Below, piece after piece: positions 47,276 through 58,271 of a stretch of DNA of 64,000 bases. The position numbers and the translations under genes were made by a program. How positions within the stretch are numbered: the first letter of the stretch is position 1; each line of letters starts with the position of its first letter. This stretch comes from Tenodera sinensis (lineage: Eukaryota > Arthropoda > Insecta > Mantodea > Mantidae). The stretch spans positions 172,332,251 through 172,396,250 of the forward strand of contig CM060967.1 of assembly GCA_030765045.1 (NCBI GenBank), in the 5' to 3' direction. Under the pieces are notes generated by a model. That model was not told the DNA's origin. It saw only the letters and a list, made by a program, of their open reading frames with translations, and searched no databases.

Positions 47276-47904
47276 AAAACTAATCGATAAACATCGATAG
47301 TGGAGAAGAAATATAATTAAGCAATGAGTTTACCTATTTAGGGACGAAAATACCAGCAGTCAGGGAAAATTGTAACAGAAATAAAACATAATTTCCGATA
47401 GAAAGAAGGCGATAAACGTATTAAATTCTATTGGGTGGAAAAAATTATCAGAAAGAATAGGAAATTACAGATTTTTAAAACAATGATCAAAGTATCCTTG
47501 CATATGGTGCAGAGGTAATGGCAAATCCCAGTCAGAAAAAAATATCATTTTAGGTACAGAAACGGATGTATTGAGATCTGCTAGAAAGGTTAATGTTGGA
47601 AATAATATAAAACCAGAAAATAAAGGGAACTATGAGAGTAAAAGAAGAACCAGATATTTTGGAAACTATAGAGAAGAAAAGGCCACAGTGGTATGAGCAC
47701 GTTAAACGAATGCCAGAGCAACGACTGCCAAAGAAAATACTGGAATGGATACCGGAAGAAAGAAGAAAATGGGGATGTCCGATGACAACTTGTATGGATG
47801 ATATACAAGCAATCTTAGCATCAAGAAATTTGGACCCAGAACAATGGAGAAATAGAGTCATGGATTTAGGCTTCCGGAAGCGGTTATAAACCGGAAACAT
47901 GATG
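47276..47904 (+). pseudogene. LINE 3' end (C-terminal domain and terminus)
   Basis: The clearest frame, 47632-47889, includes IEKKRPQWYEHVKRMPEQRL, PKKILEWIPEERRKWG and WRNRVMDLGFRKRL. 'RP.WYGHV.RM...RLPK.I.EW.P.G.RK.G.P' is the standard C-terminal signature of insect and RTE/BovB-like non-LTR retrotransposons. Upstream sequence to 47276 gives only broken frames, so it is 5'-truncated and decayed. No convincing poly(A) or target duplication is seen at the right junction (CGGAAACATGATGCTTATGA). Confidence 0.82.
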
Positions 47905-48000
47905 CTTATGATTTCTACAAATGTTTGTCTCTATTAACACCAAGTAGATGGAGAAATAAGTGTTTGTGAGAATATTTTGTACAAGAGTAGCGAAAGTGAG
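47905..48000 (+). mobile_element. Family A 3' end, right of the LINE insertion
   Basis: GATTTCTACAAATGTTTGTC to TACAAGAGTAGCGAAAGTGA, the continuation of the copy at 46588. Confidence 0.85.
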
Positions 48001-48034
48001 GCATATTGTTCTTCCACAGAGTGTGTATTGTTGA

Positions 48035-48039
<5 letters not shown>

Positions 48040-48094
<55 letters not shown>

Positions 48095-48114
48095 CGCGTG
48101 CGTGCGTGTGTGTG
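48040..48114 (+). repeat. (TG)n with CG-rich end
   Basis: About 23 TG units then (CG)n and (TGCG)n. It lies just 3' of family A module 8, where an inverted arm would be expected, but no arm sequence was recognised. Confidence 0.93.
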
Positions 48115-48489
48115 TCTTTTTATCACACATGTCTGCGAGTCAATTATCAGAAACAAAAAGCGAATAGCTTGAACAGTTTATTCAGTTGTGAAAACAGAAT
48201 ATTCACATGAACGCACATGTAATGAATATGGATGTTAGAGCCAACTGGAGCGATACTGATGGATAGCGCACATTGCAAATTTCACAGCAATGTTTAAGGG
48301 CTTTCTTCTGTCGTTAATTGAAACAGAGGAAGATCTGTGCGCTGAAGACGAAACTTTTGTCCTATGCAGTGCTTCTGGAGCTTTCTGTGACTTGTGGCTC
48401 TTTTAAATTGTGAAAGACAGTGAATATATTTGTGCATTTAGGTAATAAACTGGTTATTAGGGTCACATTTTTGATGACGTAAAGAATAT
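48115..48489. other. Unassigned stretch
   Basis: Nothing recognised. Confidence 0.5.
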
Positions 48490-49025
48490 TAATAATCGGA
48501 TGTGTTGACTCTTAAATCTTTCTTTACTCTTGTAGTAACCGTTCTTACAAACTCTTAGTCTTTTATCTTCTTCGTGTTAGTTGAGATAAATATTTGCAGA
48601 AATTGTCTTATTGTTTATCTCCTTGTAGGTACAAGGGCAATATCGGAATACATTAGGCTTTCAAAGATTCTCAAATATTTTAAAGCTTTGAAATTTCGTT
48701 CTCTCTGCACGGCCGAGGCATAAAAAGTGAATAACAACCTTCCATTTGAGAAAAGTTTAAGTACTGCAAAACTCACAGAAATAACAAGTAATATCTCCGA
48801 AATTATTTACTATAAACAAAAAATGCATTTGGAAATAAATTGTGTGTTTTAATGAGATATACGTTTCTTGCATAATAATATTTGGTCTATCTCTTATGGT
48901 TTACCAGTTATGCAAAAGTAATTAAGAGCAAACAGTACTACATGGGCTGTAGGCAGAGAATTCAAAATATACATTTTGTTTGCCATAAAAAATGTTAAGT
49001 GTATGGCATTTTAATCAAAATCGTT

Positions 49026-49074
49026 AGCCACCCTGATGATGGGAGAGATGCACACTCTCGAAACGTCGATGGCT
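49026..49074 (+). ncRNA. Hammerhead-ribozyme-like core in an 87-bp insertion
   Basis: CTGATGA (49033-49039) and GAAAC (49060-49064) followed by GTC match the conserved hammerhead core. Stem I pairs AGCCACC (49026-49032) with GATGGCT (49068-49074) with one mismatch. Stem II can form GAGAG/CTCTC, but three bases after CTGATGA stay unpaired, as if two Cs before GAAAC were lost. Minimal hammerheads of this 'GAAACGTC' type are known from Penelope-like retroelements. The 87-bp insert (49031-49117) is flanked by ATCGTTAGCCA at 49020-49030 and 49118-49128. Activity is doubtful. Confidence 0.68.
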
Positions 49075-49267
49075 CTTCAACACTACACCTGACTCGAAGC
49101 TCGAGAACATCTTGAATATCGTTAGCCATGTGTGACAAAATTTTCCCTGTAAAGGGTAGTTTAGGGTGGTGGAATTTTCTCTAAAATCCGTTTGGCATCC
49201 TTGGGGGACATCAAGTTAAATGGTTCTCATCGGGCTTTTCGTCTTTGAGTTATGCTATTCACAGGCG

Positions 49268-49324
<57 letters not shown>

Positions 49325-49357
49325 TCTCTCTCTCTCTCTCTCTCACACACACGCACA

Positions 49358-49397
<40 letters not shown>

Positions 49398-49403
49398 TAC
49401 ACA

Positions 49404-49467
<64 letters not shown>

Positions 49468-49470
49468 TTC

Positions 49471-49511
<41 letters not shown>
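49268..49511 (+). repeat. Compound (CA)n/(TC)n array
   Basis: Four TC blocks alternate with CA blocks, each TC block introduced by ACACATTCT. The repeated ATT junction indicates duplication of a ~50-bp CA-ATT-TC unit. The long open frames here are artefacts. Confidence 0.95.
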
Positions 49512-49645
49512 ACCTTTTTTCTAAAACTGCTTTTTTTTGGGATTCGGGGGCCTCAAAACATATTTTCATTGAAATCTCGACATGGAATTTTCGGGTCGAA
49601 TGCAATACTTCCCCTACTTACTATACTTAGTAGAGAAAGTAATAA

Positions 49646-50679
49646 ATACACTGTAAAATTTATTTTCCTCGAAGGATTGCGGTTGAATTTTTTCGCCGCA
49701 AATATTTGAAATGCTTCAGTGGCGTAACTAAAATCTTACAAAGGACCGAAACATTTGCGTGCAATGAAGTTTCAATACTACAAAAAGGTGGTTACAACGA
49801 TACTTAGATACTTAGGGAACGGGAAGCCGCATGAAACCGAGCCTCAAAGCTCTGCCTGCTTGGGCAAGGCTGTAACGTGCGGTCAGCAGGTTTTGGAAAG
49901 TACTTTACAATAAATCTGTCCAAAAAGAATCGTCTTCGGTCTTAATTTTTATTTATCCTGAATTCCTAGCAGCAACAGTACGACATTAGCATAGTAGTTG
50001 GTGTCACGTAATTAGCCTTTGGGATAGCTTCTTATTAAAGACGTTGTCCTAATCGCACAGAAAGTTCACGCACATTCTTCTTCGGGAACTGCGGCTTTGC
50101 GAGTCATAGAGATGCAAATTTTGTGGCTTGAAGGCCACGACGAATGGCGGGACTGTTGGCCCTTCCTGGGGAGTAGGAGGTTCATTATATTATGCCCCTG
50201 CTGCTGTTTCCTTCTTGTATGTATGTGTTCGTTAGTCCCTAATTTATATTAATACACGCCCTTCGTATCGTCTCCCAAGTTTAAACAGGGCTGCTAACTA
50301 GTGCTTTGTTCTCGGGTCCTCTTTGTCGCAAGTCGCAGGTTCCTGGATTACTTGCCCAGTTCATTACGTGCTTATACATGTACCGTCACGACCTCGCTGG
50401 CTGGGTGGCTTGGCTTCCAGCAGGCTGAGGTTACATGTAATAGTATGACTTAGTAGTTGGAACGTGTTGGTACACCTGGTTCCGTATGTGCCGTCCCTAT
50501 AGCTTCAGATGCCTTCTCAGCACGCGTGTACACTTTGTTCCGTATATACTATCCCTACAGCCCCAGACCACATTTTACCAATCTTAATTTTACGTTACTG
50601 ATATGCTTTTATAGAGCGTCAGAGTAGTTCATTGAGTCGGCGGTAGAAGCAAATTACTGAATCAAGAAGTTGTATCATA
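49646..50679. other. Unassigned stretch
   Basis: No gene or repeat recognised. Confidence 0.5.
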
Positions 50680-50775
50680 TTGCCACATACTCTTTGCAGT
50701 TTACCAATTATGGAAAAGTCATCAAGAGTAAACAGGAATATATAGGTTATAACCCGAAAATTCAAAATGCCCTCT
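50680..50775 (-). mobile_element. Family A fragment (module 5 only)
   Basis: TTTGCAGTTTACCAATTATG, GAAAAGTCATCAAGAGTAAA and AGGTTATAACCCGAAAATTC match module 5 reversed. Confidence 0.75.
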
Positions 50776-51572
50776 ATAAAATATTGCCTTTTGAATTCTC
50801 ACATCCGTATTTCTTTGCTGAAGTAATGCCATCTCACTTCAGACACACTTCCAGCGAGTCCATCAACACAAGAATATCTGGTACATTAACTTCTTTTCCG
50901 AGAGTACCGACCTAGCTATTTGGACCTCTTCAACTCTCGCGTAAAAAGGGCAAGCTGGGGAAAAAGTTAGATATTTTGTCACCGACCTAAAACTGCTCAC
51001 GGGGATATATAAAGTTGAAAAGTTCTTTTACTGAGAGCCAGCCGTATTGTGTGAAAGGTCTCAAGTTTTCCCAGAAGGTATAAAACAGGTGTAAAGGATG
51101 CTGTAAGGTGCGTTCATTACTGTGGTCTAGAGGTGTAAAACCGGCGTGACAGTAAACTACGTAATCTCATTTCACAAGCCAAGAGACACACACGTCTAAT
51201 GGGAATGTACCCCAACTAAACAGATGTGGAATGGACCACATAGCTTCAGCCGGCCGCTTTACTTCCAAACACGCGCGCTAGCCTACATTATAGCATATTC
51301 CAGCCTGATTGTTATATGGAGATATATGACGCCCATCAGCTTCTCCACGTGGGGAGTTACAAAGAAACGGTTATACCTACATTGTAAAAGGGTTAAAGCC
51401 TAAAGGGTGGATAATACAGGGGGACACCTCCATAGAGATGTATTTCGGCAAACACCACTAGGAGGAAAATTTAAGTTGCATAGTATTGTATATTCGGTGT
51501 GAAAGAACTGTTAATTTTTACTTTCCTTCCAAAGGAAGCCATGCTAAGAACTTTTAGACCCAAAAATATGCA
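50776..51572. other. Unassigned stretch
   Basis: Nothing recognised. Confidence 0.5.
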
Positions 51573-51640
51573 TCGCTTTCCGCGGGGTTTGAGCCCGAAA
51601 CCTTAGGAACCAGAGGCTAGACGAGGGAGAACGACCCCCG
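51573..51640 (-). mobile_element. Possible tRNA-like SINE fragment
   Basis: GCGGGGTTTGAGCCCGAAAC is B-box-like in reverse; AACCAGAGGCTAGACGAGGG resembles the segment at 32262-32330. Confidence 0.45.
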
Positions 51641-52678
51641 AGTGGGAGGAATGGAGTGAAGGAACTGCAGGAGGCCAGAGTGTCGCAGACGGACGGGACA
51701 CGGAGAGTTGGTAAGGTAAACGCCCTAATAAGTGTTGAGATCTTTTCATCTCGGCACCAGGAGTCGCCGAAAAGCCAACGCTCCGATTACGATGTCGAGA
51801 AACGTCCCCCACACGAGAGGACACCGACCGCCCAGAGCCACTTAGCGCCGAGAACACAGTTACAGTGTGCAAGCATCCGCGCCATCTGTTTGGCACCGCG
51901 TGCCTGAAAGCACGCCTGAAGGATGATAAGGAAATCTATTGAAGGAAAGGAAGGAAAACCGTGGTATGAAATTAGGTATCCCAGCATTCGTCTAAGTGGC
52001 GAATCATTTCGAAGCATTTCAGAGTATCTGGTTGAATCCTGGAGCTTCCAAATGCCAATCACACACGTTACCGCCGTTTCACCTCCTTCGGGGATCCGTA
52101 TTGTAGCTGGAAGAACCATCTTGTTTTTCTTTTTCTTTTTTTCCCTAGTGGAGGAAAAATGCAATTATGCACTTGTGTTGGAGGGCAAGTGGGGAGTGTG
52201 AACTTCGCCCGAGGGCACCACCCACTAAAAATCTCCACCGGAAACAAAGGATATGTAGGTAGAAAGGAAAGGAGAAGAAAAGAAGCAATTCAGGATGAAA
52301 ATGAGACAGTACCGCTATTGTACCTGCGGATTGGTGGTACGACTACGGGTATGAGACGGACCGGAGGGTTCAGGGTTCGGATGGTTTTTGTTACGACTGG
52401 AATGTTACAGTCTAGATTCAGGGGAATGCTCTAGTACCTTCTGTTCTCTATTTAATCTTCCAAAATGCACCAAACTGCGTGTGCTCCCATCTGCCGTCAT
52501 GCCAACGTACTAATTCTATGTAAATATCACTAGCACGAATATAGTTCTTCTATCTAGCGGCGTGCGCTAAATTAAAACGTTCTGAGGGAATAAAACCACT
52601 GAGAATTAACACTGAAATGCATAAGAGAGATAACTCCCGTTAGAAATGTTTAGACCAATTTTTAATTCTGGGTAATAT
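51641..52678. other. Unassigned, relatively GC-rich stretch
   Basis: Overlapping open frames exist on both strands at 51603-52434, but none shows a recognised domain. I cannot exclude a lineage-specific exon. Confidence 0.4.
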
Positions 52679-53215
52679 CAAGTAATATCGTAAGACGTGT
52701 GATTTAATGGGTAAATACTTGAGCGGACCGAAAGTCAGACCGTCGATTGATACTTACCTGGACTATTTCATCAATAAAATATGAATTTAAATACTATATC
52801 ACCATAAAATATTAAATTATGAAAAAGAAAAAAAGGCCTAAAATGTATTCATTTCAGTTAGTGTAGTTGTACTGCCAACTCAGGAAAACGAAACTCAGGA
52901 ATTACAGGTATTTCGATCTTAACAACTTTAGAATCTCAAATAAATCTTACTTTATTTTTAACATTAGCAGATAACCTTGCTTCTGGAAAAATAAATTAAT
53001 TTTATTAGTATTAAAGGAACAGTTGTTAAAACCACAGTTGTCAAACTGAAATGGAGTACTATTTTGATTCGTAGTCGATTGTAATCAGTAATAAATTATT
53101 TTTCATCGAATTATGGGATACAGTTGGCGAAACTAACTTGCGAAAAGAATGATCAAGTGATAATTCGTACCTATATGAGAGTTTATCCCCTCTATAATTA
53201 TATGAAATGGTCATA
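52679..53215 (+). repeat. Family B copy 3, longest uninterrupted
   Basis: CAAGTAATATCGTAAGACGT, TGAGCGGACCGAAAGTCAGA, TGCCAACTCAGGAAAACGAA, AGGAATTACAGGTATTTCG, AACTGAAATGGAGTACTATT, AATTATATGAAATGGTCATA. It defines a unit of about 540 bp without recognisable coding. Confidence 0.82.
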
Positions 53216-53312
53216 AGTAATGCCACCACTGATTGCCAATTTATCTAGAGAATTGGAATATTGCAAGTTGCATTTATTAAAACTATTTCACGAATTAAAG
53301 GACGATGTAGTC

Positions 53313-53327
53313 CAGCGGTGCTCAACC
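53313..53327 (+). repeat. Candidate hAT terminal sequence
   Basis: CAGCGGTGCTCAACC matches the start of many hAT (Charlie-like) terminal inverted repeats. It lies 146 bp from the 3' end of the hAT transposase relic, in the correct orientation for the left terminus. The partner on the right was not found. Confidence 0.5.
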
Positions 53328-53472
53328 GTAGGCAAGTTAGGGGAGATTGAAATAACCTCGTTCCTCTCGCTGGGACAGAATGACGTACTTATCCGTGATT
53401 ACTGAGTTCCAGTAGCGGCACATTCTCAGGTACAGGAAATCAAAGGCGTACACATTCACCTTCTACTTTTGA

Positions 53473-53925
53473 TTAACCCAAGATGTTATTTTTTTGGCAC
53501 GATTTACGTTTCAGAAGGTCTTCAATATTTGGTGCAACAAAAGAAGTGCACAGTTTCAAAAGATAAGCAAGGTAATTTTCACTTATCTTCCTGCGAACTT
53601 CACTTTTAATGTAGTTCATTTTGGATATGTCTGTTCGCAGATATAAGTGGAGCCAAAGACTGCCAATAAATTATATGTAAACAAACGTAATCTCGGATAC
53701 TCACAGCAGGGCGGAGACTTAAATAATTCCCACTCTTCTTTCTCAGAACATTTTACTGTCGTGGAATTCTGCAATGCAAGTAGTTTCATATTTTGTAGCT
53801 CGTCTGAAGCCTCACTACATGGATACTTCAAAAGTGCAAAATAATTGGAATTTGGTTTCAAATGTTTTTAGGTCTTCAAATTGTGAAGAGAATCTGTCGT
53901 ACAATTGCTTCAAAAGTTAGTTGTA
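53473..53925 (-). pseudogene. hAT-type transposase C-terminus, decayed
   Basis: Minus-strand pieces in order: LYDRFSSQFEDLKTFETKFQ, after a frameshift SDELQNMKLLALQ and LLAVFGSTYICEQTYPK, and after a second frameshift MNYIKSEVRRKISENYLAYL and APNIEDLLKRKSCQ, stop at 53473. 'FGSTY.CEQTFS.M' followed by a regularly spaced basic helix is the hAT dimerisation region. Two frameshifts make it a relic. Only the C-terminal third is preserved. Confidence 0.8.
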
Positions 53926-54802
53926 TTTTTCCAGGAGAATTACATTTATTGTGAACACGAAACGTAAGCAAGGGAAATGGTATAAATCTGCAACTACCAG
54001 TCTTAGAAATGAAGCACTTAACTTTATGGTCTTCATCTTGGAAACAAGCATATTCTTTTATGTTTCGATAAAGACTTCTGCACCATTCTGCCCTAAGTCA
54101 TTGCTCAAATATTGCCAGCCAAGTTGTCCTCTGTTGCCTTTATTAGAAGGAATCGAGACATACACCGCTTCACGTGTTCCGATTCCAGTTTTACGTTTCG
54201 ATAAAGTTAAATTATGTATTGCATCCTGGAACCATTGCTTTACGTTTTATCTGCGAATGTGGTGGTTTCAGTAGCTTCCTACTTTTAACTTTATTTTCCT
54301 ACATTTTTCCTTCATCAGACCGTTTTTCTCTCCTTTCTCCCTCCCTCGCCTGTCCTCATTTTCAAGATAGCTGTTGTTAGTCATATCTGCAGTTCCTTTT
54401 CTTTTTGCGCCCTCTTGTAAATTTCCCCGTGTCTCTCAGGTTTCCTTTTTCATTTCCCTTATATTTTCCTTCCTTCATTTTCAAGTTCACATAATTTATA
54501 CCTCACTTTCATCTTTTGCGATTGTATAACTTCTCATCTCTTTTTTTACCTTTTACTTCTTTAAGCATTTTGTTCTTAAGTCGTTTATTAAATGAAGAAT
54601 TCCTCTCAATTTAATGTTTTCTGGAGCATATGAAGTGTTTTCATAAAACAGAAATACACCACAACGTTTTAGAAAAACCTTTATTTTAAACAAGACTTAC
54701 TTCTGCAGCTTTCCTCATGTTAAAATTCGAAAAAAGTGCATTTAATTTCATTTTTAACAGACAGAAACATTGCTAGGGTATTTCTCAACTTAGTAAACTG
54801 AC
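53926..54802. other. Unassigned stretch
   Basis: May include more of the decayed hAT gene at its left end, but nothing alignable by eye. 54300-54550 is pyrimidine-rich. Confidence 0.45.
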
Positions 54803-55118
54803 TTCGTCACTTTAGCGCGGTGGTAACGCTGCTCGTTACCAAGTGGGAAACCCGAGTTCAGTTCCCACTAATGGCATGGGGATTTTCTGCTGCTGGGACA
54901 TTTGGTCTGGAGTACACTCAGCCTCGTTAAGTTTCTGAGAACTAGCGGTCCCTGCTTGCGAAGAACGCATATACCGAACGGGAGAAACCGGGCCGCTGAC
55001 CACTTCCCAGCGTTCGGTACTACACCCCACTCATCACACCTGTGGTGGATAGAGGTGGGGACGCAGCGGTCGGACGGTTGGTGTTGGTCCGGAAAGAACC
55101 GTTGCGCCGCCGGCTTAG
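54803..55118 (+). mobile_element. SINE type 3 copy
   Basis: TTTAGCGCGGTGGTAACGCT (A box), GAGTTCAGTTCCC (B box, degenerate), GAGTACACTCAGCCTCGTTA, GTACTACACCCCACTCATCA and GGGGACGCAGCGG match the copy at 13943-14277. No clear poly(A) tail. Confidence 0.82.
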
Positions 55119-55320
55119 TTTTTAGCATATCAGAGCATAGCAAAATTTTATTAATGATTTAAATAACGGTATTTTCAAGTACATAAAAATAAATGATGCA
55201 GACAGTAGTGGCACAAACGTGCCAGATTATTTTATGAAAATGTAGGACACAATGGCAAAAAATGTAGGACGAAATACAAGAAGTTGTCGAACAATCAAAA
55301 ATAAGTAAATTTATATTTAA

Positions 55321-55475
55321 AAAATTATTTTGTTGTTTAACGACGCTGTTAATTGGCAGAATCACATTAGCGTCGCCGGTGTGCCGGAACTTCGTCCCGC
55401 AAGAGTTCTTGTATATGCCAGTGCGTCTACGGACACACTTAAAAACCATCGGTGTGGGCCGGATTTGAACCCACT
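55321..55475 (-). mobile_element. SINE type 4 copy, 5'-truncated
   Basis: ATTTTGTTGTTTAACGACGC, GCGTCGCCGGTGTGCCGGAA, CATCGGTGTGGGCCGGATTT and GAACCC match the copy at 25688-25912. The tRNA-like head beyond the B box is missing. Confidence 0.85.
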
Positions 55476-55594
55476 TTATAATTTAAATGCTATTTACATA
55501 AACCCATAGGCATAAACACTTATATCTTGTTAAAATCCAGAGACATAAGGTGTTAAATGTGATAATGAGCATTCAGTTACCTATACTTCTCTGA

Positions 55595-55970
55595 AGAAGT
55601 AATCTTGCGCATAATATCTCTTGTTAAAAATATAATCAAGAAATTACACACAACTGAAGTTTCTAAAATTGTACTTCAATAAAACAATACTAATAGATAG
55701 TATGCTCCTTTCGTCTGTCCACTGTGCTCTTTTTAATGAAAATACCATTTCAACATTAGCATTGTGTTGCTTTGCCTCCATAGAATACCAACATTTTGTC
55801 TTGGAGTGCAAGAATATTTCGTTCAATTTTACTATGCCTGAATATCCTCTTTGTAGCCATGTTGTCATAACAACTTGCAGTGCGGCTAAAAACCAATTAT
55901 TCATTTCTGTTCTTGCAGTTGTCAGTTCATTTTCTAATGACCACTGCTTGTTTCTGAAAATGTAAGACAT
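55595..55970 (-). pseudogene. Second hAT-type transposase C-terminus, decayed
   Basis: Minus strand: NVEMVFSLKRAQWTDERS and LLKYNFRNFSC, then after a stop and frameshift TRDIMRKITSSEKYR and a stop near 55597. 'NVE..FS.M...W..ER' followed by 'C.EFY..LL.....LLKKI.SSEKY' is typical of a hAT group related to KIAA1586/ZBED-like proteins. It differs from the copy at 53473, so it belongs to another hAT lineage. Confidence 0.72.
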
Positions 55971-56331
55971 TAGACACTTTTCAAAACTTCTCCCCGGACG
56001 CCGGACAAATGGTTCAAATGTAGGGCATTTCTGGTAATCTTACTCAAAGGGCCTACTTATCTACGTAAACAGCTATGTCCTGGATATGCGGGGGCCCTTC
56101 TGTTGTATTATTTACCTTTACGTCTTGTTTTAGAACAAAACAGAAAAACATTGTTGACGTGGTTCTGATCTGTTGTTCTCCATACAGATTCTTAAACGTA
56201 TATTTTATTAAATGATACCGTAATATGTATTCATTTCAATGGAAGTATGGGTGAGAGAAAAATATGTGTGCAAATTTAATAGAAATAGGACGTTGTGATG
56301 GTTAAATGAGCCTTGGTGACCAAAGGTGAAA
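55971..56331. other. Unassigned stretch
   Basis: May contain more of the decayed transposase; nothing alignable. Confidence 0.45.
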
Positions 56332-56700
56332 AATGAAATCTGATGTGTTGCACTTACATGACTTTCTCTGCTCTTGTACTAACTATTGTTACAAACTCTT
56401 ATTGCTATATCTTCTTCGTGTTAGTTGATATAAATATTTGCAGAAATTATCTTATTGCTCATTTCCTTATACACACTAGGTGAATATGGAAATAGGCTTT
56501 AACTGATGGGTAAATGTTTTAAATGTGTCAATTACGTTCTCTTTGCACGGCCAAAGGATAAAAAAGTGGATAGCGGCTTCCCATTTGAGAACATTTTAAA
56601 CACTCGCACAAATAACGAATCTCTCTGAAATGGCTCACTCTACAAAACATGCATTTGGACGTAACTTATGTTTAAACGAGATCTACTTTTTCTGTAGTAA
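56332..56700 (-). mobile_element. Family A minus piece (modules 8-6), left half of an inverted pair
   Basis: AAATCTGATGTGTTGCACTT to AAACGAGATCTACTTTTTCT. A (CA)n array joins it to the plus-oriented copy that follows. Confidence 0.87.
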
Positions 56701-56703
56701 GCG

Positions 56704-56784
<81 letters not shown>
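56701..56784 (+). repeat. (CA)n joining two opposed family A pieces
   Basis: (GC)n then about 36 CA units, between module 6 of the minus piece and module 2 of the plus piece. Confidence 0.95.
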
Positions 56785-56786
<2 letters not shown>

Positions 56787-57516
56787 ACTCACCCAGATTT
56801 CACCAGAAGTATATGTTTTGAGGCCCACTGAATCCAAAAGAAAGCAGTTTTAGAAGAAGGTGTGTGTGTGTGTGTGTGTCTGTGTGTGTGTGGTGTGCGC
56901 GCCTGTGTGTCTGTGGACAGCATAACTCAAAAACGAAAAGTCGCTTAAAATCGAAGTTGGTATTTAAGTTTCGTGTCTTTCAAGGATGCAATACTAAGGT
57001 TTTAAATGCAATTCCTCCACCCTAAACTACTCTTTACATGGAAAATTTTTCGCAAATTTTGATTTTCTTGAAAATGGCTCTAACGATTTTAATTAGAATG
57101 CCATATCTTTAAGATATTTTTGACAAATTAAATGTATATTTTGAATTTTCTGGCTATAGCCCATGTAGTCCTGTTTTGTATTGATGAGTTTGTCATAACG
57201 GGTAAACTGTAAGAGATAGGCCAAATCTTGCTATACAGAAAATGTGGATCCCATTAAAGCGCACAAGTTATGTCTATAGGCATTTTTTGTGGAATGAATC
57301 ATTGCGGAGATATTCCTTGTTATTTTTGTGAGTTTTGCAATACTCAAAACTTGAGTGGAATTTGCTAAAGCTTTATTCCCTTGTACTTACAAGGATATAA
57401 GCAATAAGACAATTTCTGCAAATGTTTACCTCAACTAACACGAAGCAGATATGGGGATACAAGTTTGTGGGAATGGTTAGTACGAGAGTAGAGAAGGTCA
57501 TGTTAATGCAACACGT
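56785..57516 (+). mobile_element. Family A plus copy, modules 2-8
   Basis: CCAGATTTCACCAGAAGTAT, GTTTTGAGGCCCACTGAATC, short TG, modules 4-8 to GTAGAGAAGGTCATGTTAAT and AACACGTCAA. Followed by T25 and an inverted arm. Confidence 0.88.
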
Positions 57517-57640
57517 CAATTTTTTTTTTTTTTTTTTTTTTCAGAACTTAAGTGCATGTGTTTGCTGCGAAATGTTGACATTGCATTTTTGGGTGTGATA
57601 TAATATTCTCTATGTACTAGTTTTGCAAGTAGAGACTATT
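57517..57640 (-). mobile_element. Poly(T) and inverted family A arm
   Basis: T25 (57517-57541), then TCAGAACTTAAGTGCATGTG, GCGAAATGTTGACATTGCAT, TTTTTGGGTGTGATATAATA and GCAAGTAGAGACT: modules 2-1 reversed, diverged. Confidence 0.72.
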
Positions 57641-58204
57641 AGGAATAGTATTTTTTTCTTCTTCTTTTTTCTTTTTTCTTCAAGATACTGTTTCAATCAC
57701 TGACTGAAAAGTATTAATACGAACAAGCTGTCGTACACAGGAAATGTTGAGTTAATAATCTTTACATTGCGAGTAGGAATATCAAGTTGTGTTTTGGCAT
57801 GACCCCGTTTTGCATGCGATTCCCTCGCCGTGGGCGGTATTCTGTAGAAGGTAGGGGAAACCTTACAGAGAAAGGAAATGAATTGTTAAAAGATCGGGAA
57901 TCGAATTTGCATACGGGGAAATTGGCTATTGGGAGATAGCTGGGAGGGCAAATGTTGTGGAGCAATCAAGATATAGCTTCGCCAGATAGCGTGCATGTTC
58001 CTTTCGATAGAAGACAAGAGTTATGGTACTCTTCCCGCCAGCGATGTGGCCCTCCCCGTTCCGGTAAACACTGTTTGCTCTAAATGCTGCAAGTGGCGCC
58101 TTCTTACTGCAATAGTATTGTATCTCTCCAAACAGGCGCACCAGCTGCCTTCAATACCATTCTACCCAAATTTATTAATGATACCTACATCTTTCTTTCT
58201 TATA
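57641..58204. other. Unassigned stretch
   Basis: No gene recognised. It could be intron sequence of the semaphorin gene. Confidence 0.45.
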
Positions 58205-58234
58205 CCCTCCATTTGAGAAAAGTTTAAGTAAAGC

Positions 58235-58271
<37 letters not shown>

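Larger units (their letters stand above)
48490..49645 (-). mobile_element. Family A minus copy, complete, with a hammerhead-bearing insertion
   Basis: AATCGGATGTGTTGACTCTT to ACTATACTTAGTAGAGAAAG, all modules. Modules 8-5 are on the left; a short insertion sits in GGCTAACGATTTTGATTAAA-type sequence (49031-49117); the module 3 position holds a 240-bp compound CA/TC array. Confidence 0.9.

Noticed and set aside
49220..49709. Open frames rich in His-Thr and Ser-Leu
   Set aside because: They translate the CA/TC compound array.
51603..52434. Coding exons in the GC-richer stretch
   Set aside because: Overlapping frames on both strands, no known domain, and no convincing acceptor/donor pair around any of them.
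54868..55162. Open frames of 86-96 codons on both strands as genes
   Set aside because: They lie within a SINE type 3 copy.
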